Assembly (NCBI RefSeq): GCF_004337985.1
Contig: NW_021940924.1
Location: 620,001 to 684,000 of the forward strand
Origin: Pyricularia pennisetigena
Taxonomy: Eukaryota; Ascomycota; Sordariomycetes; Magnaporthales; Pyriculariaceae
Direction: 5' to 3'
DNA length: 64,000 nucleotides
Shown here: positions 51,457 through 63,503 of the stretch, piece after piece
Position numbering within the stretch: the first letter of the stretch is position 1
Layout: each line of letters starts with the position of its first letter
Notes under the pieces: model-generated
Databases searched by the model: none
Seen by the model: only the letters and a program-made list of their open reading frames with translations
Told to the model about the DNA's origin: nothing
Translations under genes and position numbers: made by a program

Positions 51457-54400
51457 CTAGATTTCCAAGTTCCAGCCAATCCCGTCGTCATTTTTCATCG
51501 CCTCCAAAATTCCTCTCACAGATGGACTCTCCACCTTCAACTTCGGCAAACCCACAAGCATTTCGGGAAGCCCAATCATGATGGTGAGGGCTACCCCACT
51601 ATCGATTTGATGATTAATCCTGGGGTCGAACAATGTACTGGAGGGCCTATTAGTTTTTAATCTGAAATTAAATAAAGTTAAGATTTACTGTCCAGTTTAC
51701 TTACAACCCTTTTGACCGTAATTCACTTTTCTGATTTTGCAGTGACGCTTGGCTGTTTTGGAACCAATGTAAACCTGTCGGGGCCCAAAACTCTACATGG
51801 GACCCGGCAAAATACCGGAGGCGTGTTTCATCAGTTAATATATGTAAACCCAAGCAACGATCGCTCTGATTAGGGTTGTGCCGGAGAAAGAGAGGAAGTC
51901 CCCTTGTTCCAACATCGCTATAATAGAAGCAGTGTCCTATTATGTACGGCCCTTCGTTGGGCGCAAACCACTTTCGTAAAAAGGCTCGTAGCTGTGCTCT
52001 TGCCAAGATAAAACGAAGAATGCGGAGTCCCGCGGGGAAGTTGCCCAAGTCTTGAAAACTCTTCAAACTGCTGGCGGCAAGGCTGTCGTTCCAATGCAAA
52101 AATCCGTCCTGATGAAGCCGGTTATCTATGTCGATTAGGTCTGTCAAGGCCTCGTCGCTACCTTGGGGATTCCAGGGAAGTTGCATGTTACAGCCCGTTT
52201 CCATGAGATCGCGAGGGAAACTTTGGAAGGTTAGTAATGGCGCCCAGCCACGGTCGGTCGCCGGTAAAGCATGTCCAATACGGTGTTTCTGAAGCAGATG
52301 TTGGAATTTCCTGAACTCAGAAGTGTCGGCAAGGGGTGAGTTGTAAGCTTGAAGGTTACTCATCCCATCTCAGCACCATGTCAGTTGGCTGTTTGTACGC
52401 CTTGTAGGAGGGAGCCGATAACTTACTGAGTATAGCTCCGATGCATTGTTCCTCGTCTGACACAGCGGCCGAGCCAATCCGGGCATGAGGCGAGATTGAT
52501 CTTAATGACTCCACAGAAGAAGCTGGTGCTAATGGTAGTATAGATCGAGGAGACATCGGTGGCAAGCAGGGCACCTGGGGGTTGTCGCTCTCAATATGCA
52601 CAGTCCCCTCTTGACGCTAGTTAGTAATTGCTCTCGTGCAGATGCGGGAATGATTTGACTTACGAAAAAGAACATCAATATCCCCATCACCACGTACAGC
52701 TCTTGTTCGAGATAGTGCAGAACCAGGCGTGTCTATCGGTGTCGTCTCATTATCACGGATATCGTCATGCGCGGCCTCGAACACGCCATCATTACCTGGA
52801 GTGTTATCGGTCAAATGAAGGTCTGGGTCGTGGCAGACCGAAGCCGCACCCGGATTCCCGACGTCGCGTCCAGCGTCAAGCATGATGTCATCCTCGCCTT
52901 CCACGACCCTGTTTGTGGCATTACTAAGAGCAGTGGGCCTGCCGACCGCCGGTGCGGTGATAGTTCGGTTCCCCGGGTCTGTCTCGTTGCTGGCCGCCTC
53001 AGTGAGCTCGATGTAGTCCTGTAAGGTCTCATCATCAACTGTCATATAGTTTGCTACGGCGTCTCTGTCCGTGGCAGAGGGCGCGATCGTGGCTGGCCTC
53101 CACACAAGAGGATTAGTGGCAAGGCAGGCGGAGCCTACCTCCACGCTGTCCATAAACAGATCGTCGCCTTCCACAGTCTCGGTTGGAGGAACAAGAGGCG
53201 TGGAGCCGTTGTTTGCTGATATGAGGGTAGCTCGTATGGACTCGCGAAATATGTCGGCGTTGATCTCCCAGTCCAGGGCTGTCCCTTTTTCAACAGCATC
53301 AGCGAACTGCTGAGGATTCTCGAGGATCTTTTGGGCGAACGCAAGGTTGAAGACTCCGCAGTCAACCCTGTTATCTTGCCGAGGGACTTTGACCGATTTT
53401 CTATGTATATATCCACAGTTCCCGAGAGACTTGAGATGCTTTTCCCATTGGGTGAAAGCAGAGTCATACGACCGTGAGGATGGCAAAGAGTCGAGAAAAC
53501 AGATAACCCGATCGTCTTGAGCAGAGGCTTTAGTGCTAGGAGGTCGCTTGTACATGGCCAGAAGGTACCAGTGGTAATTCTCTTCGACAGGCATCAAGGC
53601 CAGGTCAGTGTCCAAGGGATCCCCATGTTCGGCCTTCCATACGGACGTCAAGTGGCGATTGAGGAAGTGACTGTTAACAAAACAAGTCCCATGTCGCTGG
53701 GCTAAAATGAGCATATATGCGTTGACTATGGCATCGTTAAGCTGTTGACCTGGTTTAAGTCGGGCCATGGACGACGGTGATAGTGCATCATTTAGCCAGG
53801 GGGATATCTTTACCACGGAGATTGATGTTTCTGAATGACTTAGTTTCTGCTTCTTCGCCGACGAGCCTAGGCTGGACGGTCGCTTCTGGCTGAAGCTGGA
53901 GTCGGCAGTCGAGACACCGGTATTCGTTCCGGCCACGCCATCGCGAGAGGGGGCTTTCGATGGTGATATCTGTTCGATGGTGGCGTCTCCGCCAGAGGAA
54001 GCTGCCGAGGTTCGTCCGGCGGAGTGTAACGGATTTCTGCCATTCGAGTGGGGGTTTGCGGATGTCGATTTGAGAGCATTGGTATCTGTCTGCCGGTATC
54101 CGAAAGCTGACTTAGGGATCAATTGGGCTCCTCTTTTGGATGGCCGAAATTCAGACGGCGGCGGCGACGGGAGAAGAGGAGGGGACAGCGAATGTTGTGA
54201 TGCCGTCGATCCGGTCGTGTAGGCGCCAGTGCCGACATGGCCGCTTGATGCTGTAACCGAAGGTGGAGAAGAGGGTAATGGAGTTTTGCGCTTCGGCTCG
54301 TCTGGGGTCGACCTGGATTGTTGGCGGGATGACCCACCATTTGCACAGTTACCGGTGCTGGCATGGCCATCTGTGGCCAAAGGCGGAGTTGGTCCTGGTG

Positions 54401-55139
54401 GTGGCGTGGGCGGGATGATGGGCTGGACGGTGACGATGTGTCCATGCTCGTCCAGCTCATATTCAGAGGGCAGATCTGGAGCCTTGACTCTGAGTAGTCG
54501 GATTTGATTCTCTAAGGGTAAATCCTGTCCGAAAGAGTGGTCTTCCCAAATTCTTTTAGGAAGTTCAACATTTAATAGAATCGAGTCGATAAATTCGTTT
54601 CCCGCTTGCAAAAGTTCCTGGTAATGAGTGTGGGCTTCAATATAAGACTGAAGCGAAGGATTTGAACTTTCGAAACGCCGAACACCGACTTTGCCACGTT
54701 CGGTAAATGGGAGAAAGGCAATGAGACCCTTGAGGCTGTTAAGTGAACGGGCTCTAGATAGGCGACTTTGAAAAGAGGAAAATTTGAGTTCATCCGGCCT
54801 CAATTTGAGAGCTGCGTAGGCCTGCCGAAGCAAAGGTTCAGGTCGGGTCTTCCGCCTGCTTGGCGTTAGATTGGTGAGCTGTTCGTCGGCCTGTATGAAG
54901 CTTAAATAGGAAAGTAGGACTCGAATCGCTGAGGCTTGGTCGAGTTTCAGACCAAGTTTGAAGGTTTCTGCAACTGTATCGAGAGACTTTTCTCCATCGA
55001 CCTTGAAGTTAGGCCGGCCATCGTTATATTTTCTCCAGGCAATGATAAGATCTTGGAACCGCTTAACAGCCTGCGTATTGAATAGGCTGTCGGCAATCGC
55101 AGGGTCATCCAACTGGTGCTCGTCGACGTTGTGCTCCAT
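51457..55139 (-). CDS. Ulp1-type (C48) cysteine protease, four exons, 1178 aa
   Basis: Exons 55139-52664, 52609-52360, 52310-51705 and 51661-51457; introns of 54, 49 and 43 bp with GTAAGT, GTAACC and GTAAGT donors. All phases agree and the joined frame is open for 1178 codons. Intron 1 has a good TTACTAAC branch point but ends in AAG rather than the nearby TAG, because only AAG keeps the frame. Residues 1-230 are helical, 240-430 Pro/Ser/Thr-rich. The protease domain at about 440-640 shows the triad His in NYHWYLLAMY, Asp in ICFLDSLPSS, and Gln/Cys in PRQDNRVDCGVFNLAF. Ulp1 enzymes cleave SUMO or related modifiers. The 540-residue C-terminal extension is unknown. Ulp1-like genes are often carried by large DNA transposons, so it could be cargo; no TIR pair was found around it. 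Confidence 0.82.
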
Positions 55140-56142
55140 CTTGTTAAGAGCTGCAGATAGAGATGAGTAACGGGGCGTTTACCAGTCTTGTTGGAGGGGG
55201 AAGATTTTAAGACCGTCGGCGGCCGCCAAGCCCAACTTCTGACAGTCGTCAAAAGTTGGGCTTGGCGGGCGCTAAGGCCCTTGTAATTCTGAAACCCTGG
55301 CCGAATTAAATATGGGCTCAGGTATAATCACACCGGTTACAGGAATTGGTTAATGTTGGTTGCAATTTGACCGTAGGGCCTCCGAGGCCCTCGTATCTGC
55401 AGCAGGGGGTTGGATTTTACCATTTATGATAAGTTGAAAACGTATGCACCTCTTAACGTTGGCTGCTAGGCACTCTGCCAACCGTGCAGGGATACGCAGC
55501 ACCAGCCAGTAACAACACAGCCAACCCGTTGCCGCCTAAACCCCCGGAACACGGATGTGAGGTGGAAGAGTGACAAGCGCCGACCTGGAGACGTGAGCAC
55601 GCTTACGCAGAGCCATTGGCTGAAGTAGTTCTCTGCTTAACTGGTTGAAAGCCCATTGGTTACAAAGGTTGATCGCCCTCGATAGTTCCGACCGATGGGC
55701 GCACGTTAGGTTTTGCACTCTGACGTTGCGGGGGAGAGGGGTTCCAGCTCCTTTTTTAGACCGTTCTTGGCAATACCGGGCTGATACTTTACTAAAGGAT
55801 TTCCAATTTGAAGTCCGGGTCCTGCTGCACAAATTGATTGGCAGCGCCCTAGGTTTGGGTCATTTGGACGCCGGTGGCCTGTCGGATCGCGACAATATCA
55901 ACCAACTGTGCCGCACTCCGATGCACATCATAGTTAGCGAGAACTCGGTCGCGATGTCGAGAGTCATGCAGCCCCACGATGTATATATGCAGCAAATTCC
56001 ATGCCTGATACGCCGTGTGATAAGATAGCCATGCACAAACTGGTGCGGCTGCAAAAGGTTCTATCGCAGTCTTCGCAATAGTTGTGGTGATCGTGCTTAT
56101 ATTTAGTGACTCCTTTCTCTGTTGAGAGCATTTTATGACACC
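55140..56142. other. Intergenic between the protease gene and the solo LTR
   Basis: Holds the 21-bp-arm hairpin at 55223-55268 about 85-130 bp upstream of the protease ATG. Frames in 55.5-56.1 kb overlap on both strands without domain content. Confidence 0.4.
55223..55268. repeat. 21-bp near-perfect inverted repeat upstream of the protease
   Basis: Arms 55223-55243 and 55248-55268 start CCGCCAAGCCCAACTT and differ at one base; loop AGTC. Could be an element terminus, a fold-back footprint or a regulatory palindrome. Confidence 0.85.
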
Positions 56143-56349
56143 TGTTAGGCCCACCCTATGGGTCCTGTGTTACCTATTAAGAGAGGTCACCCCGCACCCT
56201 GAGCGTGGGGCGCGTATCTTGAGGTGACCTCCTCTCAGTAACTTATCTGATGGTTGGCTACAGCTGGATCCCCATCCTCCTCTCACCTGCATTTATAAGC
56301 TTTTCCAACCGCTATTCCAGAGCTTCTGCTTCCTTTTGCTATCCTAACA
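56143..56349. mobile_element. Small solo LTR next to the acetyltransferase gene
   Basis: 207 bp starting TGTTAGGCCC and ending TATCCTAACA, so the ends carry TGTTAGG/CCTAACA inverted repeats, as LTRs do. It contains a GAGAGGTCACC...GGTGACCTCCTCTC palindrome at about 56180-56238 and a TATAA-like TTTATAAGC near 56291. The flanking 5 bp do not match, so I see no target duplication. Confidence 0.7.
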
Positions 56350-56987
56350 CAATTGTTTTTCGCTTCCCTTCTGAACAACTTGAGATGAAGGAGGCAGGAA
56401 AGCCTTAACAGGGACTCCATCATAGCGCTTCTTCATGTGCACACCACACTCCTCGTAGCCGGCCTTCTTATGAAAGCCGACGTTGTAGTCACAGCAGTCC
56501 AGCACTCCTTTGTAGCAGCCGGTCTTCATCACGATGAAGTCTCTAGCCCTGTGAATATGCAAGCCAAGGCCCATCTTCTGGTATTCCTCGGCTACCACAA
56601 CGTCTTCAAGATGGGCGGCCTTGCTGATGCCGTGAATGCTGGAGAAGGGTAAGTTGCCGAGCGAAGAAGATTATAAAACGGCAACGGGAACTTCGTGATA
56701 TGCTTACAACTTAAGTTCGACAACCACGGTCCCCGTAGCAACGACCTTTTTGGTCGTGGTGTCTTCAATCACGACATTGTAGTATGTGTCCTTCCGCTGT
56801 GCCATTTGATCAAAACACTCTTCAAGCTGTCCGCGGGAGACCTCACCGACTTCGGTGAGAAAGCCGAGGGTCTCGAGGTAGCCGCTGTTGTAGTCGGATC
56901 TGCATAAGGGGCGGATCGAGTATTGTTCGGAAGAGTCGCTTGAACCTCCGGGCAGATGAGCTCTCTCCGGTTGCGTATCCTTTCCTG
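56344..56987 (-). CDS. Glucosamine-6-phosphate N-acetyltransferase-like (GNA1) protein
   Basis: Exon A (open from about 56987) ends at 56708 and exon B runs 56638-56344; the intron is 56639-56707 (GTAAGC...CTCCAG). Joined, it reads YSIRPLCRSDYNSGYLETLG, then VVATGTVVVELKFIHGISKA, AHLEDVVVAEEYQKMGLG (GNAT motif A) and TGCYKGVLDCCDYNVGFHKK. That is the GNA1 pattern: acetyl-CoA plus glucosamine-6-P in UDP-GlcNAc/chitin synthesis. The N-terminal start is not visible; an acceptor-like TTTTCTAG near 56991 suggests a further 5' exon. GNA1 proteins usually end soon after the MKKRYD-like motif; here the frame continues 29 residues and stops inside the LTR end. It may be an extra or damaged copy. Confidence 0.75.
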
Positions 56988-57543
56988 ACCTAGAAAATCA
57001 CAGCGTAGTACTGCTTGATGGGGAGCGGCAACTTTTTCCCTTTCCAGAAAGCGAACGGGATGCGCAGGGGGCCAGTGCTAGGTTTTGGTTCACCAGTCAT
57101 GCCTTGCTGGAATATTACACATGGCGCCAGAGCTTTGTATAGCCCAGTAACTTTGATAAAACAATGGAAATTAGGTAGCTCATGCAAGAGACGATCAGAA
57201 ATCCTTAAAGTGGATTCTCCGAGGGACTGGCCGACGCGTTCAAGAATACAGGTTGACGTTGGCCAAATTCTGTAGTCTTGTCAATCGTATGCTACTGTCA
57301 TTTGCTCCATTCGTATAGCTTGAGAACGGCCAAAGGGCCGATGGAATCAGCGATCTGGAAACTGGTGCTTCCATCAGGGCACGATACCTATGGATCCCGC
57401 ATTTAGAACCCATGCCATCGTTACTTTCTACGACTTAGGTATCTGCCAGGGCCAGGATATTGTTCCGGGGTTCGGGTTCCTTATTAGAACGATACCCGCC
57501 CTCCACTTTCTGGAAGCTGTTTGCTTTTGACCATCATCTCAAC
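56988..57543. other. Intergenic between divergent genes
   Basis: Probably contains the missing first exon of the GNA1-like gene (minus) and the promoter of the membrane-protein gene at 57544. No other feature seen. Confidence 0.4.
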
Positions 57544-58532
57544 ATGGCATCCTGGACGAGATCAACCGTGCCACAGGAAGCCCTTTCCTTATTGTTGGGC
57601 TTCTTATTCATCTTCACGATCCTCCTTACTCTCCTTATGCTTTATTTTGTTGCACCGCGGCTTTTACGTTCCTGGAGGCTTCGAACGCTGCTTCTAGTCA
57701 ACGTCCTTTCTCACTACCTTGCTTGTTTCGGAACACTGTTGATATTCGCGCAGTCATCATTATCCTGTGCTCAATGGTGCCTGCAAATCATGGGATTAAA
57801 CTTTCAACTTACTGAAAAGGTAAACAACCCACACTCACATAGATTACTTGTACTGACGTCTTCTAGTGCTGGTACTGGGGGTCTCTGCTCACAGTGCTAG
57901 CAACGGCCTTCACAAATGCCTCGATCTGCCTTTTCTTTACACAACTCAACGTCCTACGACTTAACGTGGTTAGCTCTAGCAACCCTACGATCGATTTTCT
58001 GAGCCCACGATCTTCTCTCTATCCTCGACTTCATTGGTGCTCGGATATTTTGCTGGTCTTAATCACTTTGGATATAGCCGGATTGACGATCGCTTGGATC
58101 TGTGTAGGCCCGCCTTCAACAGTCTTCATAGACCAGAGACAGAGAACATTACACCTCACATGCGTCATTATAAGCATTCTCATAGACTTGGGCATTCTTG
58201 TTTTGGTGTGTCTTTGGCTACGGATGCACAAGCTTCCGAGAGGTTTCCGGCCGATGTTGGCCTTGAAGTTTTGGTAAGCAAAGACTCTTGATTAGTATTT
58301 ATTTGACACTAATGAAAGTAGTTGCATACCCATCACGGTTGGTAGCCTTGTGTCGACGCAGGTGTTGTCAGACTACAATGCTGGCATGTTTCTGCACCAA
58401 GTATCCGGCAACATTTCCCTCATTTCTATCTGCCTCCCCGTCATTGGGAGATTGAGGGCCGAGGCCAGCAAGAAGCATCAAGAAAGCAATGGGGAAAATA
58501 ATAACAGCACGTACAAAAACGCACCTGGATGA
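57544..58532 (+). CDS. Three-exon multi-TM membrane protein, unknown
   Basis: Exons 57544-57819, 57867-58273 and 58319-58532; introns of 47 bp (GTAAAC...CTGAC...TCTAG) and 45 bp (GTAAGC...CTAAT...AAAG); phases 0 and 2; 298 aa. Hydrophobic segments: LLLGFLFIFTILLTLLMLYF; TLLLVNVLSHYLACFGTLLI; a segment over the first junction (SLLTVLATAFTNASICLFF); ILLVLITLDIAGLTIAWICV; CVIISILIDLGILVLVCLWL; and a weaker one near the end. A five- to seven-TM receptor-like layout is likely, and many fungal accessory genes encode such proteins. No signature places it in a named receptor class. The tail is basic and Asn-rich. Confidence 0.7.
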
Positions 58533-59049
58533 GGGATAGCGAAGTTATCCGGTCAATGTCATAAATAAATCGAGATTTTGCAGATGTGCACATTAATCGT
58601 GCAGTCAATGAGACGTCTGGGCAGTCAATGTTGGGCATCCTGTGGGGGGGTGTACATAGGGAACCTGTGAAGTTGCGAAGTGGGCCCACCAACTCATCAC
58701 ACCGTTACTAGCCAGCCTTTGCAAATGGCTGAGGTGGGGATAGGGCAGTCCAGTACAAATTAGGTGTCAGGCATAACAAATGCACTGTGGAAAAGCCCCG
58801 ACCCCACGTACCACACGATAGCACAGCGCTTTCTTATCAAGGGTGCGCTAACCCGGTTCGTAATCCTGCCGAATGCAACAGATGCGATGTGACCACACCG
58901 GGATAGATGGACGTGGTATGGCTTGCAAGCCAGCATCCTTCCTATCACGTCGTCTAGGCCAGCCCAAGGCGTGCCGGATGATATCGATCGTTCGGAAAGA
59001 CGGCTGATCCGTAAAATCCAAATCACCCCCATCGGAAAACCCCTTTTGA
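58533..59049. other. Intergenic, possibly decayed LINE sequence
   Basis: No gene supported. The part next to 59050 may be the remainder of the LINE 3' region but is not clearly coding. Confidence 0.3.
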
Positions 59050-59722
<673 letters not shown>

Positions 59723-61526
59723 AAGATGTCCACTGATGTTAGACCTGTCCGTGAGATATATATTCTTTGGAGAAATATGGCTCCATACTGGCGGGCAGAA
59801 GGTTCTGCTGCAGTCCATCGGGCTGGGACATAGCTCCCCACCTCGTAGAGCTGCAAATGAAAGAACTTTGATAAAATTAAATACAAGCCTGACAATGGCT
59901 GTTATGGGTAAAGAGCGGCTGGGATGGTACAGACTGAATTGCAGTAATTAGATGCCTGGGATCTTGAATACTTTTTGACATTTCCCTGCAGCGCATCCAT
60001 AAATTTTCCAATTCTTGAACATCATTCTAAGAACCAGGCAACCAAAAAAAATGCGCTACTATGAGTCAACCTCTCCAAAGACTGCGCCCAAGCTGTTGGG
60101 AATGATGACTGAAAGCAGAAATTTCATTCTTGGCTTGCACTCTCTACATGAAAGAAACCAGAAACGGCAACGTAATCTCGGGGAGGCCGAGCACAAACAC
60201 TCGGGGAACGCGTCCGGCCTCTCCCTGGGATCTTTTTGAGACCAATCAGCCGCGAGTCAAGACCGGGTCTTGAAGCCGCTCGGGCCAGATTAGATCGTTG
60301 GTGGTTGCCTTTGTTTGTCATGGTTTGCCAACACGGCTGTGCAAGGGTTGAATTCCTGTGAAAGGTATCACGGCGCTGGGGTGTGAATTGCGTTAAAACT
60401 GGTCATACTTTTACAGCGCATTGCCAAAGCAGGTTCTTTCGCCCATTTACTTAGTGCAGAATTGTGTCAAGAGAAAATACCCCTGAAACACTGCATGACG
60501 TCCTTTTGGCAACCTACACCGCATTCGCAAAGCAAGGAGGGCGAAGAATCTTGCCAAGCGCAGATCGAGAGGAACATATTCAAATTGAGTGCCGGAATGC
60601 TCCATGGAGTTGAAGGCCAATAGGAACGAGCCGGTCAAAAGGTTCCCGCAGAAAAGTCAGCATTAAATTCACCCCTGATTCTTCAACCACATTGATGATG
60701 ATATCGATGATCCGTAAGGATTCCAAGACAAGGTTTCCAAAGAAGCTACGTCATATCACAGCCTCGCACCGGTCAATCAGTGTGCCTTCTTTTTTGATCG
60801 TGGCTAGGCCTGTTTTGAGGCCGATTGCAGTTTCAACTGGCATGCGCCCGACTTGTATGCGTAGTGAGCGAACGCAATAAGTACCGCCGCTGCCGATTGG
60901 CATTGGATGAGGCATAGCTTGACGGAGAACCGGATGGTATTCCGTATGCAGGGGTAAGTAAATATTGCGGCCTGTGACCCTAGTGGCTTAATTAGCCTAC
61001 CTGTCGCTGAAAGCCGGTATGACAAACTTGGAAGCATAGCAGCCTTTTGGCCCGGTCAGATTTGGAAGTAGACAAATTAGCTCAACTCTTGTCGTTTGCT
61101 TCCATTTGGAATGTAGTAAAGAACTGTAATAAGGTGTTTGATGATGGATGCAAGTCAGCCCTCCGGAAGAGTCTGTCCGTATTACTCTCAGGTACATCAC
61201 TTAACTGCAAACATAGTTCGACACTCAACTGTCATAATTTGTTTTTTAGGACCAGCGGCTCTTTCCATTCATTTCCACATGAATCACACCAGGATTTACA
61301 ATGTGGGAAAAGGTGCAAGTAAATCAAGAGTACTACTAGGTGAGCATAAGCGAAAACCAAACTGAACGAGCCGCAAGGCGCTCCTTGCCTGTATGCCAGC
61401 AAAATCATTACTTCTATAACTTGGAGGTTTTGGCCCATTTTTCACTGGTGATGTGCCATACCTGTCGGCAAGCGCCGTCAACCTCAGCTCTGCATAATAT
61501 GCTGTTTAGCGTATGAAATTCGAGTC
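59723..61526. other. Repeat-containing stretch, no gene
   Basis: Contains the third VKxNRNEPVTK repeat copy (60611-60680) and the second copy of the 23868 repeat (60672-60735). Other frames are short and overlapping. Confidence 0.4.
60611..60735 (+). repeat. Two dispersed repeats joined: NRNEPV segment and 23.9-kb repeat
   Basis: 60611-60680 matches 38475-38540 and 42017-42080; 60672-60735 matches 23868-23930. Here the two lie next to each other, so they may both be pieces of one longer repeat family. Confidence 0.65.
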
Positions 61527-61790
61527 TTTCATCTGTTTTTGGGCCGTTCAAAGAAGCTTATCGACGTCAGCTTGGATTTGTGAGCCATTTTCGCTGTTCG
61601 ACAGTTATTGGAAAGCGAAACTTTTTACTGTTATCAAAAAGCCAGATTTAAAGCGTTTATTGCAAAAACTATCCAATCTGGGTGGCGTACAACTGGGTTA
61701 TGGCCGGTAAAGTTGGCTAAATCACTTCGAAGCCCTTTTATACTCGAGAATAACAACGCAAATATAAATAACGCGGAAAATAACGGTTTC
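61527..61790 (+). mobile_element. Fragment of the 48-50 kb pogo transposase
   Basis: About 260 bp roughly 85% similar by eye to 49970-50230: GGGCCGTT, AGCTTATCGACGTCA, TTGGAAAGCGAAA, CAAAAAGCCAGATT and ACTATCCAATCTGG are shared. No TIR on either side, so it is a truncated internal piece. Confidence 0.85.
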
Positions 61791-62116
61791 CCAGAAATTA
61801 TCTTCACAAAATTACATACGATTTGTGACAACAGTCACAAATCCCGGTTGTGGCAACCCTATCCCTGGGCCCGTGCCCCCGTTTGCTGATGGTAACCCCC
61901 CCGACCACGCCACCAGGGCAAAGAGCCTTGCAAGTGTAAGCTGCGGACCATCGGTGATAGAATCGTCGACGGCCTACAACGGAGGCTGCTTTCAGTGGCA
62001 AATCTGGTGCAAGTGTTGTCGTTTCTGGATGGGCCCCCAGCACGGAGCCTTTCTTGCACCCTGGCCCCCTAAAACAGCAGCCGCCACCAACACTGCAACT
62101 TGGATTTGTGATTTAG
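61791..62116. other. Short region between two transposon fragments
   Basis: Begins with ATTTGTGAC/GTCACAAAT, a 9-bp inverted repeat around 61819-61840. GC-rich sequence follows; no coding content assigned. Possibly another element remnant. Confidence 0.35.
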
Positions 62117-63185
62117 TAGTAGTAGTAGTAGTATTATTATTTAACGCCGGGCTCGGCCCGGCTTTTTAGCCGCCCGTTAGCAGCCTCCCGAGGGGTATCT
62201 CGGCGCCCGTTCTATCTTCTTTATTTACACAGGGAGAAAACAAGGATGGCAGAGGCGGATCGTGCCTGACCGGGTTCGGGCCCGGTCCTGCTTAGGGGGT
62301 TAGTTCACTGACGCGACCCCGTGCCTACGGTGCACGGAGGTTTCGTCTGACGGCTGGTGCCGTAAAGTATGGATGAGAAGGCAATAAGTCTATTCCTCGT
62401 CAGAGGTCGAGTCGCTTACGATCGGTGTCCCTAGGCGTAAAGTGCGTTCGTGGCGCGCGGGGCGCTGGCAGGCCGCTCTGGGGCGGGCGCTGAAATAATT
62501 GGTGGCTATCAAAAACGCATGAAAGCCTTTCGGTTGCCCAAAACTTTTCTGGAAGAATTTGCGGCGTTGGGCGCGGTCTGGCGGCCCGGCCGGCCGGTCG
62601 TTATCAGGCCACGGCCAGTTTCTCCACACCGCCCGCGAATAGCGGCAGTGCACCGGGTGCTCAGGGGAGGTCCGCTTCCAGCACCAGGCACACGATGTGT
62701 TTGCATCCTGGTGGTTAAAACGGTCATGGTAGGCTTTGAAATCGCCATGGCTGGTCCTCATGGCCAGATAGTGGCCCAGTAGGGGTCTTGGCAGACGCAG
62801 TTCCTCGGGCTCCTTTCTCGGTGGGTATTGAAGTTTCCATTTCCTATATGCGGGGGACCTTCACAGAGCTTTTTGCGCCACCGACCCTTCTCTATATTGG
62901 AAACAATGGCTCTGAGAACCGTACTGGCGCCGCTATATGTGGTTTGCTAAGCCCTCGGGTCTGGGTCCGGCGATCTGGCGGAGCCGGTCTTGGCCAGCTC
63001 GTCAGCCCGGTTGTTTCCCGGGATTCCCTGGTGCGGCCGACAGATCTCACACCTTCCAGCGGCACAGGCATTCGCCAAGGCCAGCCTGCCAAGCACTTTA
63101 ATGGCAGACCAAAGGAACTCGGGCGCCAGAGGAATCAGGCACGTCGCAGCTCAAAAAGGCTGCACGTATGAGGAGCAGTGGGTTA
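62117..63185 (-). mobile_element. 5'-truncated Tad-like LINE (RNase H plus C-terminal zinc region)
   Basis: Minus strand, 3' end at about 62117 with a (TAC)n-like tail and GCCCGGCGTTAA before it. Coding traces in order: RLALANACAAGRCEICRPHQ then GIPGNNRADELAKTGSA (RNase H, GNxxADxLAK), then the terminal region HGDFKAYHDRFNHQDANTSC followed by CW, a Cys/His cluster typical of the end of Tad1-like LINE ORF2 proteins. Stops and frame shifts are present and the reverse transcriptase is missing, so it is dead on arrival or decayed. Confidence 0.8.
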
Positions 63186-63503
63186 TACTGTCAACCGCCT
63201 CCCGTATTTATCGCAGAGTTTACCTCTGCCGGCCTTTTTCCATATACCGTAGCATGGGCGATTTATCTCCTCGCCAAACCGCCGAGGTTTCCTGCCGCCA
63301 CAACTTCCTACGCCTTCCAGCCTGCTCAACTTCGATACCGACAGATCTGCAAAGCTATTCAGCTTGTTCATATGTATCATATAGTCTGGAATCCCTCCAC
63401 AATTGCATTGCGGCTCTTTGTCCTTCATATCTATTCTCTGCAAGCTTCTCATGGCCTCTAAAACCCATAATGAATTCTCGTTCCGATTGCCCGAAGGCAA
63501 AGT
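63186..63503. other. Intergenic, nothing supported
   Basis: Only overlapping short frames. Confidence 0.35.

Noticed and set aside
52356..52363. Overlapping stop/start (ATGAGTAA) implying a second gene or frameshift
   Set aside because: A 49-bp intron 52311-52359 with GTAACC donor and TTCAG acceptor joins both frames in phase, and the next intron also fits.
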